A stretch of DNA of 64,000 nucleotides from Persicaria tinctoria (lineage: Eukaryota > Streptophyta > Magnoliopsida > Caryophyllales > Polygonaceae): NCBI GenBank assembly GCA_037127255.1, contig JBANSL010000016.1, positions 8,992,501 through 9,056,500 on the forward strand, read 5' to 3'. This document shows positions 1-11,530 of the stretch, piece by piece. The position numbers were made by a program, and so were the translations under genes. The notes under the pieces were generated by a model, which saw only the letters and a program-made list of their open reading frames with translations, did not search any database and was not told where the DNA came from. The first letter of the stretch is position 1. Every line of letters starts with the position of its first letter.

Positions 1-300
1 CCCGGCCTTTACAATAGCATAGCAATTTCCTCGTGGTGGTACACAAACCACGACATCATCATATCATATCATCTCATCGCTTGCCCGATGGTGATGGGCT
101 ATCATATCATGCTCATATAGACTCGATTGACTCAGGGTACCCGATGAGGCTGGGCTACCCTATGACCCTAGCAAAGACTCTAGGACTATCACAGATAACT
201 GCCGTTCTGTTTCAAACACCCATAGTAACCACATGCTCAGTTCAATGCAATCCTAACATTATACTACATGGCATGCTTTTATACATATGCAACACCTAAC
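1..300. repeat. truncated copy of the LTR-type repeat found at 760-4746
   Basis: This stretch resembles 1380-1620 inside the larger element. Both contain a run reading roughly TCGATTGACTCA, then CCCTAGCAAAGACTCTAG, then CAGATAAC, GCCGTTCTGTTT, and TACTACATG. It is therefore a second, partial copy of the same repeat family, cut by the window edge. The open frame here has no recognisable protein content. Confidence 0.6.
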
Positions 301-759
301 ATAAAATGCAACAACAGACATATTAATAGTAAAAGTTCAGATTATGAATTATTTAAGGTGTGGGTATACAGTGTCATAATTGTATTATTCATTAATCTTA
401 ATTTAATATTTGGTTGATTACTAATTTTAAAATGGTAAAAAATTCATCTAAAATTAGCAAAAATGATTTTGTGTGAAATATAACCTTCATAAACCATCTA
501 AAATTATTAAGAAAATAATCTCTTTTTTATTGTTCAACATTCCAAATAATTAAGTATTTATTTAAAAAAAATTGTTGAATATATAGAACTAACCAATTTT
601 TTCGGGCTAACAAAACTCTGTAAATCAATTAAACTAACAAATCTAAAAATCTAAAGTTGGATTATGTTAATTAATAAAATTATATTTATCAAATTAAAAA
701 GGGATCCACCAGTAAGTATAAACCATTGAAATTATAGAAGTTTATGGGGATGTGACATT
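301..759. other. AT-rich spacer
   Basis: I see no gene, hairpin or repeat boundary here other than the ACATT at 755-759, which is the left target duplication of the next element. Confidence 0.5.
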
Positions 760-2689
760 TGTAACGGCCCGGGATTATGATTGCCTAGTTACGTTTCGAG
801 GGATAAATCCCCTCGTTAGGATCTTACGCCCCGAGTACAGGTTGAGGGTTTGAAATTCTACTCTAACGTTTTCAAGTGGGATTTCATACCCAAAATTCAA
901 AGGGATCATTGGAATCCCCGGGGAAGTCCCCTGTACTTGTCATAAGTCTAAGCGTGGAAAACCAACAATCATGCAAATAGTATAATCAAGGTGTAATACA
1001 AGAGAGTGCCACAGCAAAGCCGGGTCAAAACCAAATCAATAAGCGTATTTATCGAAATCTAAGGTTAGACCATTTCTTTGCAATCGCCCAAGAAAGTTCC
1101 CATGTTATAGAAGCAAGGAACAATCATGCTGTAAAACAAACCTAAAAAAATGTATGCGGGGCGGTGTCAGATCGAAGCCTTACGCAATGTAATTCCAAAC
1201 AAGCAGACACATACACACGCGCTAGTCCTAATAAAGATGCTTCTAGATGCAAGGCGGAGTATTAACACACTAAGGCCTTAGCACCGAATACCAAGTGGTA
1301 TATCCCTCTCCTACCTCCACCCCCTTCCGATAGGGCGGAGACTGGCCAGCTCGTGAATGCATTCCATAATAATCGGGCGGCAGGCATGCCCAACCCGTAT
1401 CCACAATAAAGCCCGCAGACAGCTCATAATATAAGGAAGTTCCATAACTCGATTGACTCAAGACGAGACCCGATGGGACTGGGTCGTCATATAACCCTAG
1501 CAAAGACTCTAGTTACTTCACAGATAACGGCCGTTCTGTTTACAAAAGCAATGAATAAACGAATGCTCAATCATGAGTGTAATCCTAGCAGGATACTACA
1601 TGACATGCTTTATCATTAATGCAAGCACCTAGTATGCACATGGCTACAAGCAGGGAGATCTCTTTTCGAATCTGAGTGAGCTCATATAGGAACTCATCTG
1701 GCTATGCAGAACAGCATAATAGAAGATCCAGCATACATCATTCATAATCACAAAGTATCACCTAGATACACATCAGAACATATATGTATAATTCTACGTC
1801 TAATTATCCAAGCACTCAAGCACATCATTTAACGGAAATAGCAACCATATTGCAATCATCATTCCATCAAGTTCAACTATTCATCATATTTCCACATTCC
1901 ACGAGACCATATCATTCTCATTATTCCATTCAGCCACATTTATATATTCGCCATAATATATCCACAGTAATAATCCGCATATCACATATATCAAGTTCAT
2001 CATATTCATCATATCTCGAAAGCATAAATTAACAATACACAAGTCTGACACTTCATCATGCCTTTATTCAATCAATCATGTCATTAGTCCACACAAATCA
2101 TGATATTAGACAATCATTCACATCAATCATGCTGTTAGTCATCGAGCACATAATTCCCGAGTTAGTCCCGAAAATCGTTTCGAAAACCGAGTTGACTAGT
2201 TAGAAATTCTGTCATTGGGAAATGTTCGTCAAATCCTTTTTGAGTTAAATCCGATAATACCTTTTTAAATCTCCAAGTCTCATAATATTATATTTTTAAA
2301 TCACCATATCTTTAATCTCAAAATCTCATTTTATATCTTAATCTCAAAATAATACAGTATCTTACCTTTTAAATCCCAATGATATTAAATAATATTTTAA
2401 ATACCATTTTCTTTCTATTCATAAAATATTTTCAAATCCTTTAAAATACCAACCACTTTTATCTAATAAAATAATTCTTTTATTAATCTGCCAAAACCGC
2501 CCTTATTTTATAAAATTTATAAACCGATCCCTTTTATTTTATAATTTACCAAACCGAGCTCACCCTTTCTTTCTTAACTCCTAAATCGAATTCAATAAAA
2601 GCATGGACTCAAATACATTTTCTAATTAAAACCCAACCTCTAGGCCCAGAAAAATTAGGCCCAAAGGCCAACTACTCTCCCAATCTTTT

Positions 2690-3600
2690 AAATATGAAAT
2701 CCGAACAGAAGGTGGAAATAAGAGGGCCCCATGGTGACATGGCAGCTGAAGTGGAAGTGGGGCCCACATCCCATCTTCTTCCCCTTTTGAACGAAAGAAA
2801 ACAAAGCAGAGAGAGAGAGAGAGGGGGACGGGTGTTCGGCGGAAGAAGAAGAGGAGGAGCGGGGCCGGGGAGGCTCGCCAGCGGTGGCCTTGCTCCGGCT
2901 ACTCAACCCCGAAAACCCGACACCACACACACACGGACTTAAGAAAGAAAGAAAGAGAGAGGAAGAGGAGCTCACCGAGGTGAATTCGAGGCTCGCCGGA
3001 AACTCATCGGGGCCTTCACGCTTCGTCGGTGACGGAGTCGAGGGGCTCGTCGGAGTCCGGAGGAACGCAGCTTCGGCCTAGGACGGAGATGAAGGGTCAA
3101 ATATGAACTTTATAGCGTTTTCGATTCGAAAGGGGAAGGAGCTCTTACCGGACGGAAATGGAGGAAACAGGGGATCTCGGAGGGGAAATCGGGCTCGACG
3201 GCCGATCCGGTGCTTCCTGGCTGTGTCTCCAGACGTCGGAGGAGAAGAGGAGCAAGCCTCGGAGATGCTGCTGCTGCGAGGTACGACAGAGAGAAGAGGG
3301 AATGTGATGGCGGAGGGTGCGCCTCGGTTAGCTCCCAAGACAGGGCGGGGTGCTGTGTTCGGCAGCTCGGCAGTATGAACAGGGGAGTTTGGTGGCGCCG
3401 GTGGCGAACGAACGGACGTGATGGCGGTGCAGTGGTGGTGTGGGCAGGCGGCAATGGAGGAGGGAGTTGGAGGGGGAGCTCTCGGCAAAGCTCAAGGAAG
3501 AAAGGTGTGTGGATTTTGGGGTTCTTTTGAAAATGAAATGTGAAGGGAGGGTGGACTGATATTTGATGAGGAAAGGGTTGCAGCAATCCTTAGGCTGATT
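2690..3600. other. GC-rich, gene-like segment inside the LTR-type element
   Basis: The base composition changes abruptly to GC-rich, with GA-rich and CT-rich runs (for example the GA run around 2810-2825) and overlapping open frames on both strands. The minus strand of 3080-3600 looks like the pyrimidine-rich leader and low-complexity first exon of a plant gene. No conserved domain can be recognised in any frame, and the longest frames are rich in Pro, Ser and Arg, as expected by chance in such DNA. It may be the transcribed leader region of the LTR or a captured fragment. No coding function is claimed. Confidence 0.35.
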
Positions 3601-3756
3601 CAACTATAGGAATGCAGTAGTAGGGTTGTTTATTAACAATTTGGGAAACAAGTCAATGGAAGAGGGAGATTGAATGAGGGTTTGTTTAGCCAATTGAGTG
3701 TAAGAAGAGGTGGAAAGTTACATGGTGTGAAATCAGATCATAGGGAGGGTAGAGAG

Positions 3757-4398
3757 TAGACCTGGGCAGAACTGGGCTAACCCGCTCGGTCCGCCCAGTA
3801 AAATGGGCGGACTTGGGTAAAGTAGTTGGCCCAAGCGGGTCGATAGGCCCGGCCCGATTGGCCCATCGGGCCGGGCTTGGGTTGGAGTTTAGCCCAAGTG
3901 GGCCGACAGGCCCGCCCGGTATATATATATATATATAATTATAATTATATATATAATTATATATAATTATAATTATATATTTGAGAAGTGGACTTCGAAT
4001 TTAATCGAACTCCGAATTTAAGTGACCCAATTTTAGTCTTCTATATTAATATCGGCCCAATTTTAGTCTTTTATATTTTTTTGATGGAAATTTTAGTCTT
4101 TTATATTAATATCAATATATTCATTGATTTCATTCAAGCGGACTCCAGTGGGAGCAATTCAATCCCATATTTGTGTGATTTTTGTTGGGACTTTTGTTTG
4201 AGATTTGTAGAATTTGTTTGTTTGTTGGTGACTTATAACAAAAGCCCATTTGGCCCGGTGGGCAGCCCGGCCCGCCAACGTGGGCGGGCTTGGGCGAGGT
4301 CGTTGGCCCAATAACCGGGCCTAGCCCAAGCCCGGCCCGGTACAGTGGGCTGAAAAATGGTCTTAGGCCCGGCCCAAGCCCGCCCATGCTCAAGTCTA
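3757..4398. mobile_element. non-autonomous hAT element with GGCCCGGCC-rich ends
   Basis: The left end TAGACCTGGGCA and right end TGCTCAAGTCTA form a short imperfect terminal inverted repeat. An exact 8-bp duplication GTAGAGAG (3749-3756 and 4399-4406) flanks it, which is diagnostic of the hAT superfamily. Subterminal DNA on both sides is packed with GGGCCGGGC/GCCCGGCCC-type motifs, and the centre holds an AT tract at about 3921-3980. No transposase is encoded. Confidence 0.85.
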
Positions 4399-4846
4399 GT
4401 AGAGAGCTTGTGAGCACGCCAAATCAAAAGGAGGAGGTGACAAAACTGTGGTCCCAAAATACCCGAAACAATTACCCTGAAACCCGCTCTCTATCGATCT
4501 TATCCCGACTCAATCAAATAATGTTTCAAATCAAGAGGGTATCGATACCCAGAATTACTTTAGAATCTCGAGGCAGAAAGACGGAACTGTTTGTCAAAAA
4601 TTCGAATTTAGGTCGGAATCTGCTTTAAGAGTTTCGAATTCGATTTATTAAATTGAGGGCGAGTTTTTCTTGAAATATCCTATTTAAATTCATTTTAAAT
4701 TTCCTTTTTTCCGAAAAATTGGGATTTAAAAATCCGAGCCTTTACAACATTAGTCTTTGGCCGTGATGTGACGTTTTTAACGTATGACTATCATGTATTA
4801 TCTTAAGAAGCTAGTTTAGTATCCGCACGTTGGGCAGGGTATTGAC

Positions 4847-5343
4847 AAGGTTCTAAATATCGCGTATCGGGGTCGTATCGGCTATGAGTAAAAATGATAT
4901 ATCGGAGATATATCGAGATGTATTGGATTTATCATTTTTGCTAATTTTTAATTATAAATATTATATTTATATTTCAAAATGTAAAAATACACATGAAAAA
5001 ATAATATTTAAATTATAAAATTATCAAATAAACTTAATAAAATAAAAACAACTTCATTCATAATGGCTAAAGTTACTTTATCAAAGTTGGCAATTCTAAA
5101 TATCCCCGATATATCAATGATATTGACCCGATATATCGGGTCACAAAGGCTAAAATTGCCTTATAAAAGTTGGCAATTCTAAATATTCCCAATATATCAC
5201 CGATATTGACCCGATATATCGACGTTGACCCGATATATCGACGTTGACCCGATATATCACGTTGACCGATATATTCACCCGATAAGCCGATATCGTAGCG
5301 GATTCTAAATATCCCCGATATATTTGATATTTAGAACACTACC
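4847..5343. mobile_element. MITE-like element built from ATATATCGG-type repeats
   Basis: TTCTAAATATC near the left end (about 4851) is mirrored by GATATTTAGAA near the right end (about 5325-5336). The flanks GTATTGAC and GTATTGAT match at 7 of 8 positions, suggesting a hAT-type 8-bp duplication. The interior is filled with GATATATCG motifs, including a short tandem run of the unit GACCCGATATATCGACGTT at about 5205-5260. There is no coding capacity. Confidence 0.5.
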
Positions 5344-5358
5344 GTATTGATATAAAAA

Positions 5359-5782
5359 GGCAAAATTGCAGAAAACCACCCTTTAAATGGAGTGTTTTAC
5401 GGGAAATCACCCCTTAAAAATGAAATTGTAGAAAACCACCCATTAAAGCCATTTTCTTTGCAAAGTCACACTCATCACTAAATTTCCATTAATTGAATGT
5501 TAAAGTGTGTGAAAATTAAATTATATCCCTTGTTTTTATTATTATTATTATTTTACTTCATTCAATTGGTATTAATTAATTTTTACCTTTTAACATGTTT
5601 TTCAAAAGTAAAAAACCGTATAAAATATCTTTTTTTATGTATAATTTCATACCTATTAGCGGGTGATTGGTATGACTTTGCTAAGAAAATGGTTTTAACA
5701 GGTGGTTTTCTATAATTTTAGTTTTAAGGAGTGTTTTTTCGCAAAACACCATATTTAAAGGGTGGTTTTCTACAATTTTGCC
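5359..5782. mobile_element. Mutator-like MITE with about 80-bp terminal inverted repeats
   Basis: The ends read GGCAAAATTGCAGAAAACCA and its near-perfect complement, and the similarity extends about 80 bp on each side with motifs such as AAAACCACCC and TTTAAA. An exact 9-bp duplication ATATAAAAA (5350-5358 and 5783-5791) fits the Mutator superfamily. There is no transposase gene. A relative with the same CAGAAAACCACCC motif lies at 5961-6613. Confidence 0.85.
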
Positions 5783-5960
5783 ATATAAAAATTGGTTTTA
5801 TATACATGTAGGCATGTAGCACATTACTTATAATACAAAATTTGAAGTATTAATTATTTAGTTAAAATATAAGTATGAATTATATAGTAAAGAATTATAA
5901 TTTTATGTTATCTAGATCTAAATTTTAAAATATAATATAATATACATAGAAAAATATTTA

Positions 5961-6613
5961 GGGAAATTTACAGAAAACCACCCTTTAAATATGGGTACTT
6001 TCACTTAACCACCCCTTAAATTTAAAATTACATAAAATCACCCTTTAAATGGTATTGTTTACAATTCACCAGCCCTTTATCTATTTTTAATTTGTTAATT
6101 TATCATTAAATATATTATATTTTAATATTTTTAAACTCAAATTTGATTATAAATATATTCAAATTTTGAATTTAAGAGTTCGACTATATTTTAGGGATTA
6201 TTTTATTTATTTTAAAAAATAATAAAAAATATAGCCTAGAATTATTATCTTAATTTATGTTTGAAAAAGTTTGAAAATAGTAATTTATATAATGCTTTAC
6301 AAATTTATAAATATTTTCAAGCATAAATTAAGATAATATTTCTAGGCTTTGTTTATTATTATTTTTTAAAATAATTAAAATGATTCCTAAAATATAATCG
6401 AGCCCTTAAATTCAAATTTTGAATATATTTTCAATCAAATTTGAGTTTACAAATACTAAAAATATAATATATTTAATGATAAATTAACGAAAATGGATGA
6501 ATGAGTGGTGAGTTGTAAACAAATATCATTTAAAGGGTGGTTTTCTATAATTTTGAATTTAAGGGGTGGTTAAGTGAAAACATTCATATTTAAAGGGTGA
6601 TTTTCTGTAATTT
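5961..6613. mobile_element. foldback (full-length hairpin) element
   Basis: Nearly the whole stretch is one inverted repeat. The left arm (about 5961-6285) runs from ACAGAAAACCACCCTTTAAA through TCAAATTTGATTATAAATAT and TTAAGATAATA-type sequence. The right arm (about 6295-6613) returns through the complement of the same motifs and ends GGGTGATTTTCTGTAA. The terminal motif resembles the MULE-type MITE at 5359-5782. I could not find a clean 9-bp target duplication. A transcript would fold into a long imperfect hairpin. Confidence 0.65.
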
Positions 6614-6763
6614 TTATAAATAATCATTGTATTTTATAAATATTTTAAAAAATATCAAAATTTTATAAATAATAATTGTATTTTAATTTTTCCTTACTAA
6701 ATAAGTTAGATTGGAAAAAATAGATAAATATATTAATGGAAACAAAACATATCAAAATTATAA

Positions 6764-7574
6764 GGGAAAACTAATTAAAATACCCCAACCTTTGGGGGTA
6801 TGGTAAAAATATATCCTCAACTTTCAAATGTAATAAAAATATCTCGACCTTTGAGGGTGGTGGTAATATATTACCCTGTATTTCCTCACGGGTCAAAAAT
6901 GCTGACAATGTAGATTACGTGGATTATTTTTTGAAAAGACAACATACGTGGAAGCCTTTTTTTACAAATTAACACGAAAATTAGGTTTTCTTGAACGGTT
7001 TCCTTAGGGGAAACAAAAATAAAACGATAACAAATTAAATTGGAAAAACGAAATTGATTCAACCAAGCAACTAATCTAGTCAAAATTGCCTCAAATTCAT
7101 ACAACCCAACTATTTCTAACACCAAACCAGCAACAAAACTAAACCGACAACAACGAAGAGGGAAAAAAATAAAAGTTACCCAACCAAGTCCGTGAACGAA
7201 TCAGAGGTGAAGAAGATGTGAGAGAGACAACTCAAGATAATCGACCACGAGCGAGGAAGGCTGACATTGAAGAAGAACCATGAGTTACCTAGAAGCCAAT
7301 TCAAGAGGCGATCACGGAAGAAGATGTGAGGGAGGAAAAGGCGTTGGGTATTAACCCGGTCAAGCTCTTTTTTTTTCTCTAAGGACACTGTTTAAGAAAA
7401 CTCTTGTAAAAAAATCCACGTAGGTTATTTTATCAACATTTTTTACTCGTGAAAAAACTTGTGGTAATATATTACCACTATACTCAAAAGTCGGGATATT
7501 TTTATTACATTTGAAAGTTGAGGATATATTTTTACCATACCCCCAAAGGTGGGGGTATTTTAATTAGTTTTCCC
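6764..7574. mobile_element. Mutator-like element with about 170-bp terminal inverted repeats
   Basis: The element begins GGGAAAACTAATTAAAATAC and ends with the exact complement. The inverted similarity continues for roughly 170 bp with some mismatches, for example in TTTGGGGGTATGGTAAAAAT. An exact 9-bp duplication AAATTATAA (6755-6763 and 7575-7583) supports Mutator-type insertion. The unique centre (about 6950-7390) is unlike the arms and could be filler or a captured segment, but I recognise no protein in it. Confidence 0.85.
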
Positions 7575-7654
7575 AAATTATAAAGGAATGGTGCAAAAAA
7601 AAAAACACTTAACCACTTGTTATGGGATTGTTCCTCAAGTTATTAGCTAGGTTA

Positions 7655-8296
7655 GAGCATGAACAATAGAGGGACTTGAGGCCCTTAATATTCGGACTCT
7701 TAACTTACTTTTTCTCTGCCACATCAGCTTAAGGGTCCCGTTCCAACTTTTAATTATTTGCATCCATATTCGAGGGCCCGGACCCGAGCCCTTAACTTAC
7801 TTTTTCCTATTTACCTTTTTCAATTATTCAATCATTATTATTATCATTATTATAATAATTATTATTATTATTATTATTATTATTGTTGTTGTTATTATTA
7901 TTTTATTATTATTATTATTATTATTGGGGTAAATTTGTTTTTTTTTATCCAAAAATTAAATATTAAAAAATGGGTGTCAATAGATAGATAAAATTAATTC
8001 ACACTTGAATATAATTTTTTTTAATTACATAATATGACGGAAATTACATTTATAAATTTTGATTTTAATCCGGGACACGTGGCAACACGTGATCGGACCA
8101 CTTGTCATGCAATGGAGCCTTGCTTTGGGCTGTTGATTGCCGCTGCAAATATACCTCGGGCCTGCTGCATTAGGGCCTCCCTTCCCCGGTCTCCATTATA
8201 AGGGACTGAGTTCCGGGCTCCAACCTTTTCCTTTTCTTTTTTTTTTGGTGACTTGGCACACGTTAAGGGCCAAGAGGCCCTCTAATAATCATGCCC
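7655..8296. mobile_element. Tourist-like (PIF/Harbinger) MITE
   Basis: The ends are GAGCATGAACAATAGAGGG and, on the complement, GGGCATGATTATTAGAGGG. They are flanked by TTA on both sides (7652-7654 and 8297-8299), which matches PIF/Harbinger target preference. Inner ends share GGCCCTTAA-like motifs. It contains an ATT microsatellite at about 7830-7925. There is no coding capacity. Confidence 0.7.
7830..7925. repeat. ATT/ATTATT microsatellite
   Basis: Long runs of ATT/TTA trinucleotides with a short GTT interruption sit inside the Tourist-like MITE. The open frames that cross it encode only Tyr/Ile runs and are not genes. Confidence 0.9.
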
Positions 8297-8319
8297 TTAG
8301 TCATCCTCTTTCTTTCTCA

Positions 8320-9235
8320 ATATTGGCTGCCACGGTACGGTACCATAATAAATTTTTTATTACTACGTACCGTACCGATACTACTCGGTATGGAATTTTT
8401 TGTACCACGTACCAACCGTTAGTACAGGTAACCGAAATTGTTGGTACCGAAACTATCGGTACCATGGTAACAATTGACACAATTTTCATTCATCAATATA
8501 CGGTTTATGCTCTGTGGTACTGATGGTCCCGATGACATATTTTCAAGATAACGAACAGCAGTACCGACGGTACCGATGGTATCGATGACATATTCATCAA
8601 TTTACCGATGCTACTTGCTATTAGTTAAACATGTTTTATTTTATTTTTTAAAAAAATACATATATTCGGTACCAACTAGACCTGTCAAACGGGTCATTCG
8701 GGTCGGGTTCGGGTCGGGTCACTTCGGGTCTCGGGTAAAACGGGTTCCGGGTATTTCCGGGTTGACTAGAACCCGGGTTTGACCGGGTTTCGGGTCATTT
8801 CGGGTCGATTTCGGATTTGTCAATTTTTTCCTTTTTAAATTAAAAAAAACATGATTTGATAATTTTACAATAAATTTTAATTATATATAAAAAAAATTAA
8901 TTATATTTAATTAAAAATCAACCGGGTAAAATCGGGTCAAAATTACCGGGTCAATCGGGTCACCGGGTCGAAACCCAGATGACCCGAAAAATTTCCGGTT
9001 TTTCGGGTTCGGGTCGAAAAAAATTTCCGGGTCAAAATTTCCGGGTTCGGGTCCAAAATTTTCCGGGCGGTCGGGTCGGGTTGTGTTTTGACAAGTCTAG
9101 TACCAACGGTACCACGATATTTGGGTTTACCGTACCGTGTACCATACCGGCTAATATCGGTACCAAGATTTCGGTTACCGACTACTTGGTACCAAAGTCT
9201 TGTTGGTACGATTGGTAATCAATTGGTAAGTTAAT
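8320..9235. repeat. GGTACC-rich repeat split by a hAT insertion
   Basis: On both sides of the hAT element at 8677-9099, DNA is densely packed with GGTACC, GGTACG and CGGTAC motifs (8330-8600 and 9108-9220). This looks like one older repeat that the hAT element entered. Its own ends and target duplication are not clear, so I give no superfamily. Confidence 0.45.
8677..9099. mobile_element. non-autonomous hAT element with CGGGTC-rich interior
   Basis: The ends TAGACCTGTCAAA and TTTTGACAAGTCTA form a terminal inverted repeat, flanked by an exact 8-bp duplication GTACCAAC (8669-8676 and 9100-9107). Arms carry repeated TCGGGTCGGGT and CCGGGT motifs in opposite directions. The terminal sequence TAGACYTG is shared with the hAT element at 3757-4398, so the two probably respond to related transposases. 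Confidence 0.9.
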
Positions 9236-9409
9236 TTTTCTACCACCGCCCAACCTTACTCAGTATGACCATTTTGTTAGGCAAGCCATGCACCAACATC
9301 ACCACCCACCTTGTCCCTTGTTGAACTCGCCTCCACCACACTTCCTCTGAGCACCACCTCCTTCACCTTCTCTTCCTCCTTCCTTGTCGCCGAGCACCAC
9401 ACCTCCACC

Positions 9410-10758
9410 TAGGGTTGCTCAGAATGTGGCCCGGCCCGAAAACCGACCCATAACCGAATCGAAATTCTCGGTTTCGGGCCAGCCCGGTACATATCGGTTC
9501 GGGCCTCGGTTCTTAAAATACCGAATTTCGGTTTCGGGCTAATAACCAGATTCTTAAAATTTTGGTTTTGGCCCGAAAAAACCGCTTTTTATAAAAAAAA
9601 ATAGAAACCCTAGGTTCCTTCCTTACCTTTGCTTAGGGCTGTTATATGAGCTGAACAGCTCGAGCTCGGCTCGGGATCGGCTCGAAAAAGCTCGACTCGA
9701 GCTCGTTCACTTACCTAAACAAGCCGAGCTTGAACATGATTTGAAACTCGGTTGAAAGCTCGACTCGTTCGATTTAGGCTCGAATAGCTCGAATAATATG
9801 GAACTTCTAAAATTTTCTTTAAGTTAATATGTTATGACCAAGTAAAGTTACTGAAAGCTCGAAAAAAGCTCGGCTCGAGCTCGTTCATTTACTAAAACAA
9901 GCCGAGCTTGAACAAAAAAGAAAGCTCGTTTAAAAATTGGGCTCGGCTCGGCTCGAGCTCGTTTAACAAATGAACAAGCTTGAACATGTCAAGCTCGACT
10001 CGTTCGGCTCGAATAACACCCCTACCGGCTTTGCTGCTTGCCCGTGTCCAGTGCACTCCGTCTCTTTTTCATTTTTCAAACATCACGCAGCCTCCACTTC
10101 AGGTCTCCAGGCTCCCAGTCCAGAGCCGAGCTCTCTCTCTCGCGTGGCTCCTTGGCGCTCCTCTCTCGCAGTCGCAACCTCCAGTCCAGAGTCCAGCAGT
10201 CTCTCGCAGCCGAGCTCCCTCTCTCGCGTGGCTGGTGGCTTCTTTCCCGCAGCCGCTCTTCTTCTCCTTGTCACACAGGAAGCCGAAGAAAGAAGGTTTT
10301 GCCAAAATTTCAAATTTTATTGGTGTTAATCTACTTGTATTATCAATAGTTTGTTCTATTATTGTTGTAATTTCATATTTGCAAATCAATTTGTGATTGT
10401 TGTGAGACTTTTTGAAATCTAGGGTTTATTAGAAATTTAGGCTTTTATAAATCTATTTCAATTTGTAAGCTATGAGAAATTTAGGGTTCATATTTGTAGT
10501 CTTTTAGAGAATCATCAAACAAGATTAAATTGAGATTTTTGAAATTGAAGAGATTTATGGTTTTATCACTTTTGTGTTGTACTTGAGAAATTGTGGTTTC
10601 GGTTTTTTCGGGCTAAAAACCGAAATAACCGGATCCGATTTTTCGGTTTTCGGTTCAGGCCTCGGGCCACCTCCCCCAAAAAATCGGGTCGTCGGTTCTG
10701 GCCCGGCCCGAATATCTCGGTTCGGTTATGGCCCGATCTGACCCGTTGAGCCACCCTA
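9410..10758. mobile_element. hAT element with GGCCCGG-rich ends and a nested insertion
   Basis: The left end is TAGGGTTGCTCAGAATG and the right end, read on the complement, is TAGGGTGGCTCAACGGG. The exact 8-bp duplication CCTCCACC (9402-9409 and 10759-10766) marks hAT insertion. The subterminal ends carry CCGAAAACCG and CCCGGCCCGAA motifs. The middle (about 10025-10300) is CT-rich and gene-like, with low-complexity Ser/Pro/Leu frames and no recognisable domain. A second repeat is nested at 9634-10024. Confidence 0.85.
9634..10024. mobile_element. nested GAGCTCGGCTCG-rich hAT-like element
   Basis: The ends TAGGGCTGTTATATGAGC and (complement) TAGGGGTGTTATTCGAGCC form an inverted repeat, and both arms are full of GCTCGGCTCGAGCTCG motifs. 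Flanks read CCTTTGCT on the left and CCGGCTTTGCT on the right, which is close to but not an exact 8-bp duplication. The same kind of element with an exact duplication is present at 31380-31798. Confidence 0.6.
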
Positions 10759-10766
10759 CCTCCACC

Positions 10767-11530
10767 CCTCCTGTTCTGAGCTTTGCTGCTTAGAAAATCA
10801 ATATTAATAAAAAAAACTAAAATAATTAAATTAAGGGAAATCATTCCTAATTAAGCTTCTTAATCAATATCCTATGCTCTAAAGATATAGGATATATATT
10901 TTAAATTATTTTTGTTTCAACCCTAACCATTTTCTCATTTCGAAGATTTGAATAATCATTTAATTTTGAAAAATGCTGCAAATTTAGAAAAGTCTCTATT
11001 TTTTCTATCTATTGTACGTTTTCCCATTTTTTAGAATGAATTAGGGAATTTGTTGCACCAAATAAACAAGACTTCAAAATCCCAAAAATAGGAAATCTTT
11101 TATAGATGTTTTAAGAGTCTTGATTTTTGTTTAAATTAATCCTAATAATTCACATGGTCAATTTTTCACTAAGCATACAATTATGATATTGATTGGAGTC
11201 GATAGGTTTTTTGCCCTTGAAAACAGTATGTTAACATCGACTTCACAAGTTGTTAGAATGATATTTTTGTCGTGTATATACTAGTTGATTACTCCGTATA
11301 TCTTTTCAAACTTTCAGGTCTAACTTTGGTTTGAATTTTATTTTACTAGTACTCTAAAATATGTCATTTGATTTTTTAGTTTTCATCATTCATTTTAAAA
11401 AGTTAAAAACTATATAGACATTTAAAAAAAAAAATTACAACCTAATATTTATTAGTAATAAGTATTAAGTTGTAAAAAATTAAGAAAAAATATGATATTT
11501 TATACAATTTTCGACTCTTTTAAATGGATA
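10767..11530. other. AT-rich spacer
   Basis: No gene or clear repeat boundary is visible. The open frames are short and none matches a protein family I know. Confidence 0.4.

Larger units (their letters stand above)
760..4746. mobile_element. LTR-type element, possibly a solo LTR of about 4 kb
   Basis: The element starts TGTAACGGCCCGGG and ends CCGAGCCTTTACA, so its ends form a short imperfect inverted repeat with TG...CA termini. It is flanked by a perfect 5-bp duplication, ACATT at 755-759 and 4747-4751. These are the hallmarks of an LTR retrotransposon insertion, and TGTAACG-type starts are common in plant Ty3/gypsy LTRs. I found no gag-pol reading frames and no second long terminal repeat, so a solo LTR (from recombination between two LTRs) or a non-autonomous element is the simplest reading. 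It contains a later hAT insertion at 3757-4398. Internal gene-like GC-rich DNA lies at about 2690-3600. Confidence 0.65.

Noticed and set aside
2688..3603. Overlapping open frames on both strands of the GC-rich segment as real genes
   Set aside because: They are low-complexity (Pro/Ser/Arg-rich), lie in several frames of both strands at once, and show no domain. GC-rich DNA lacks stop codons by chance.
7758..7991. 77-codon frame across the ATT microsatellite
   Set aside because: It encodes Tyr and Ile runs from the simple repeat and nothing else.
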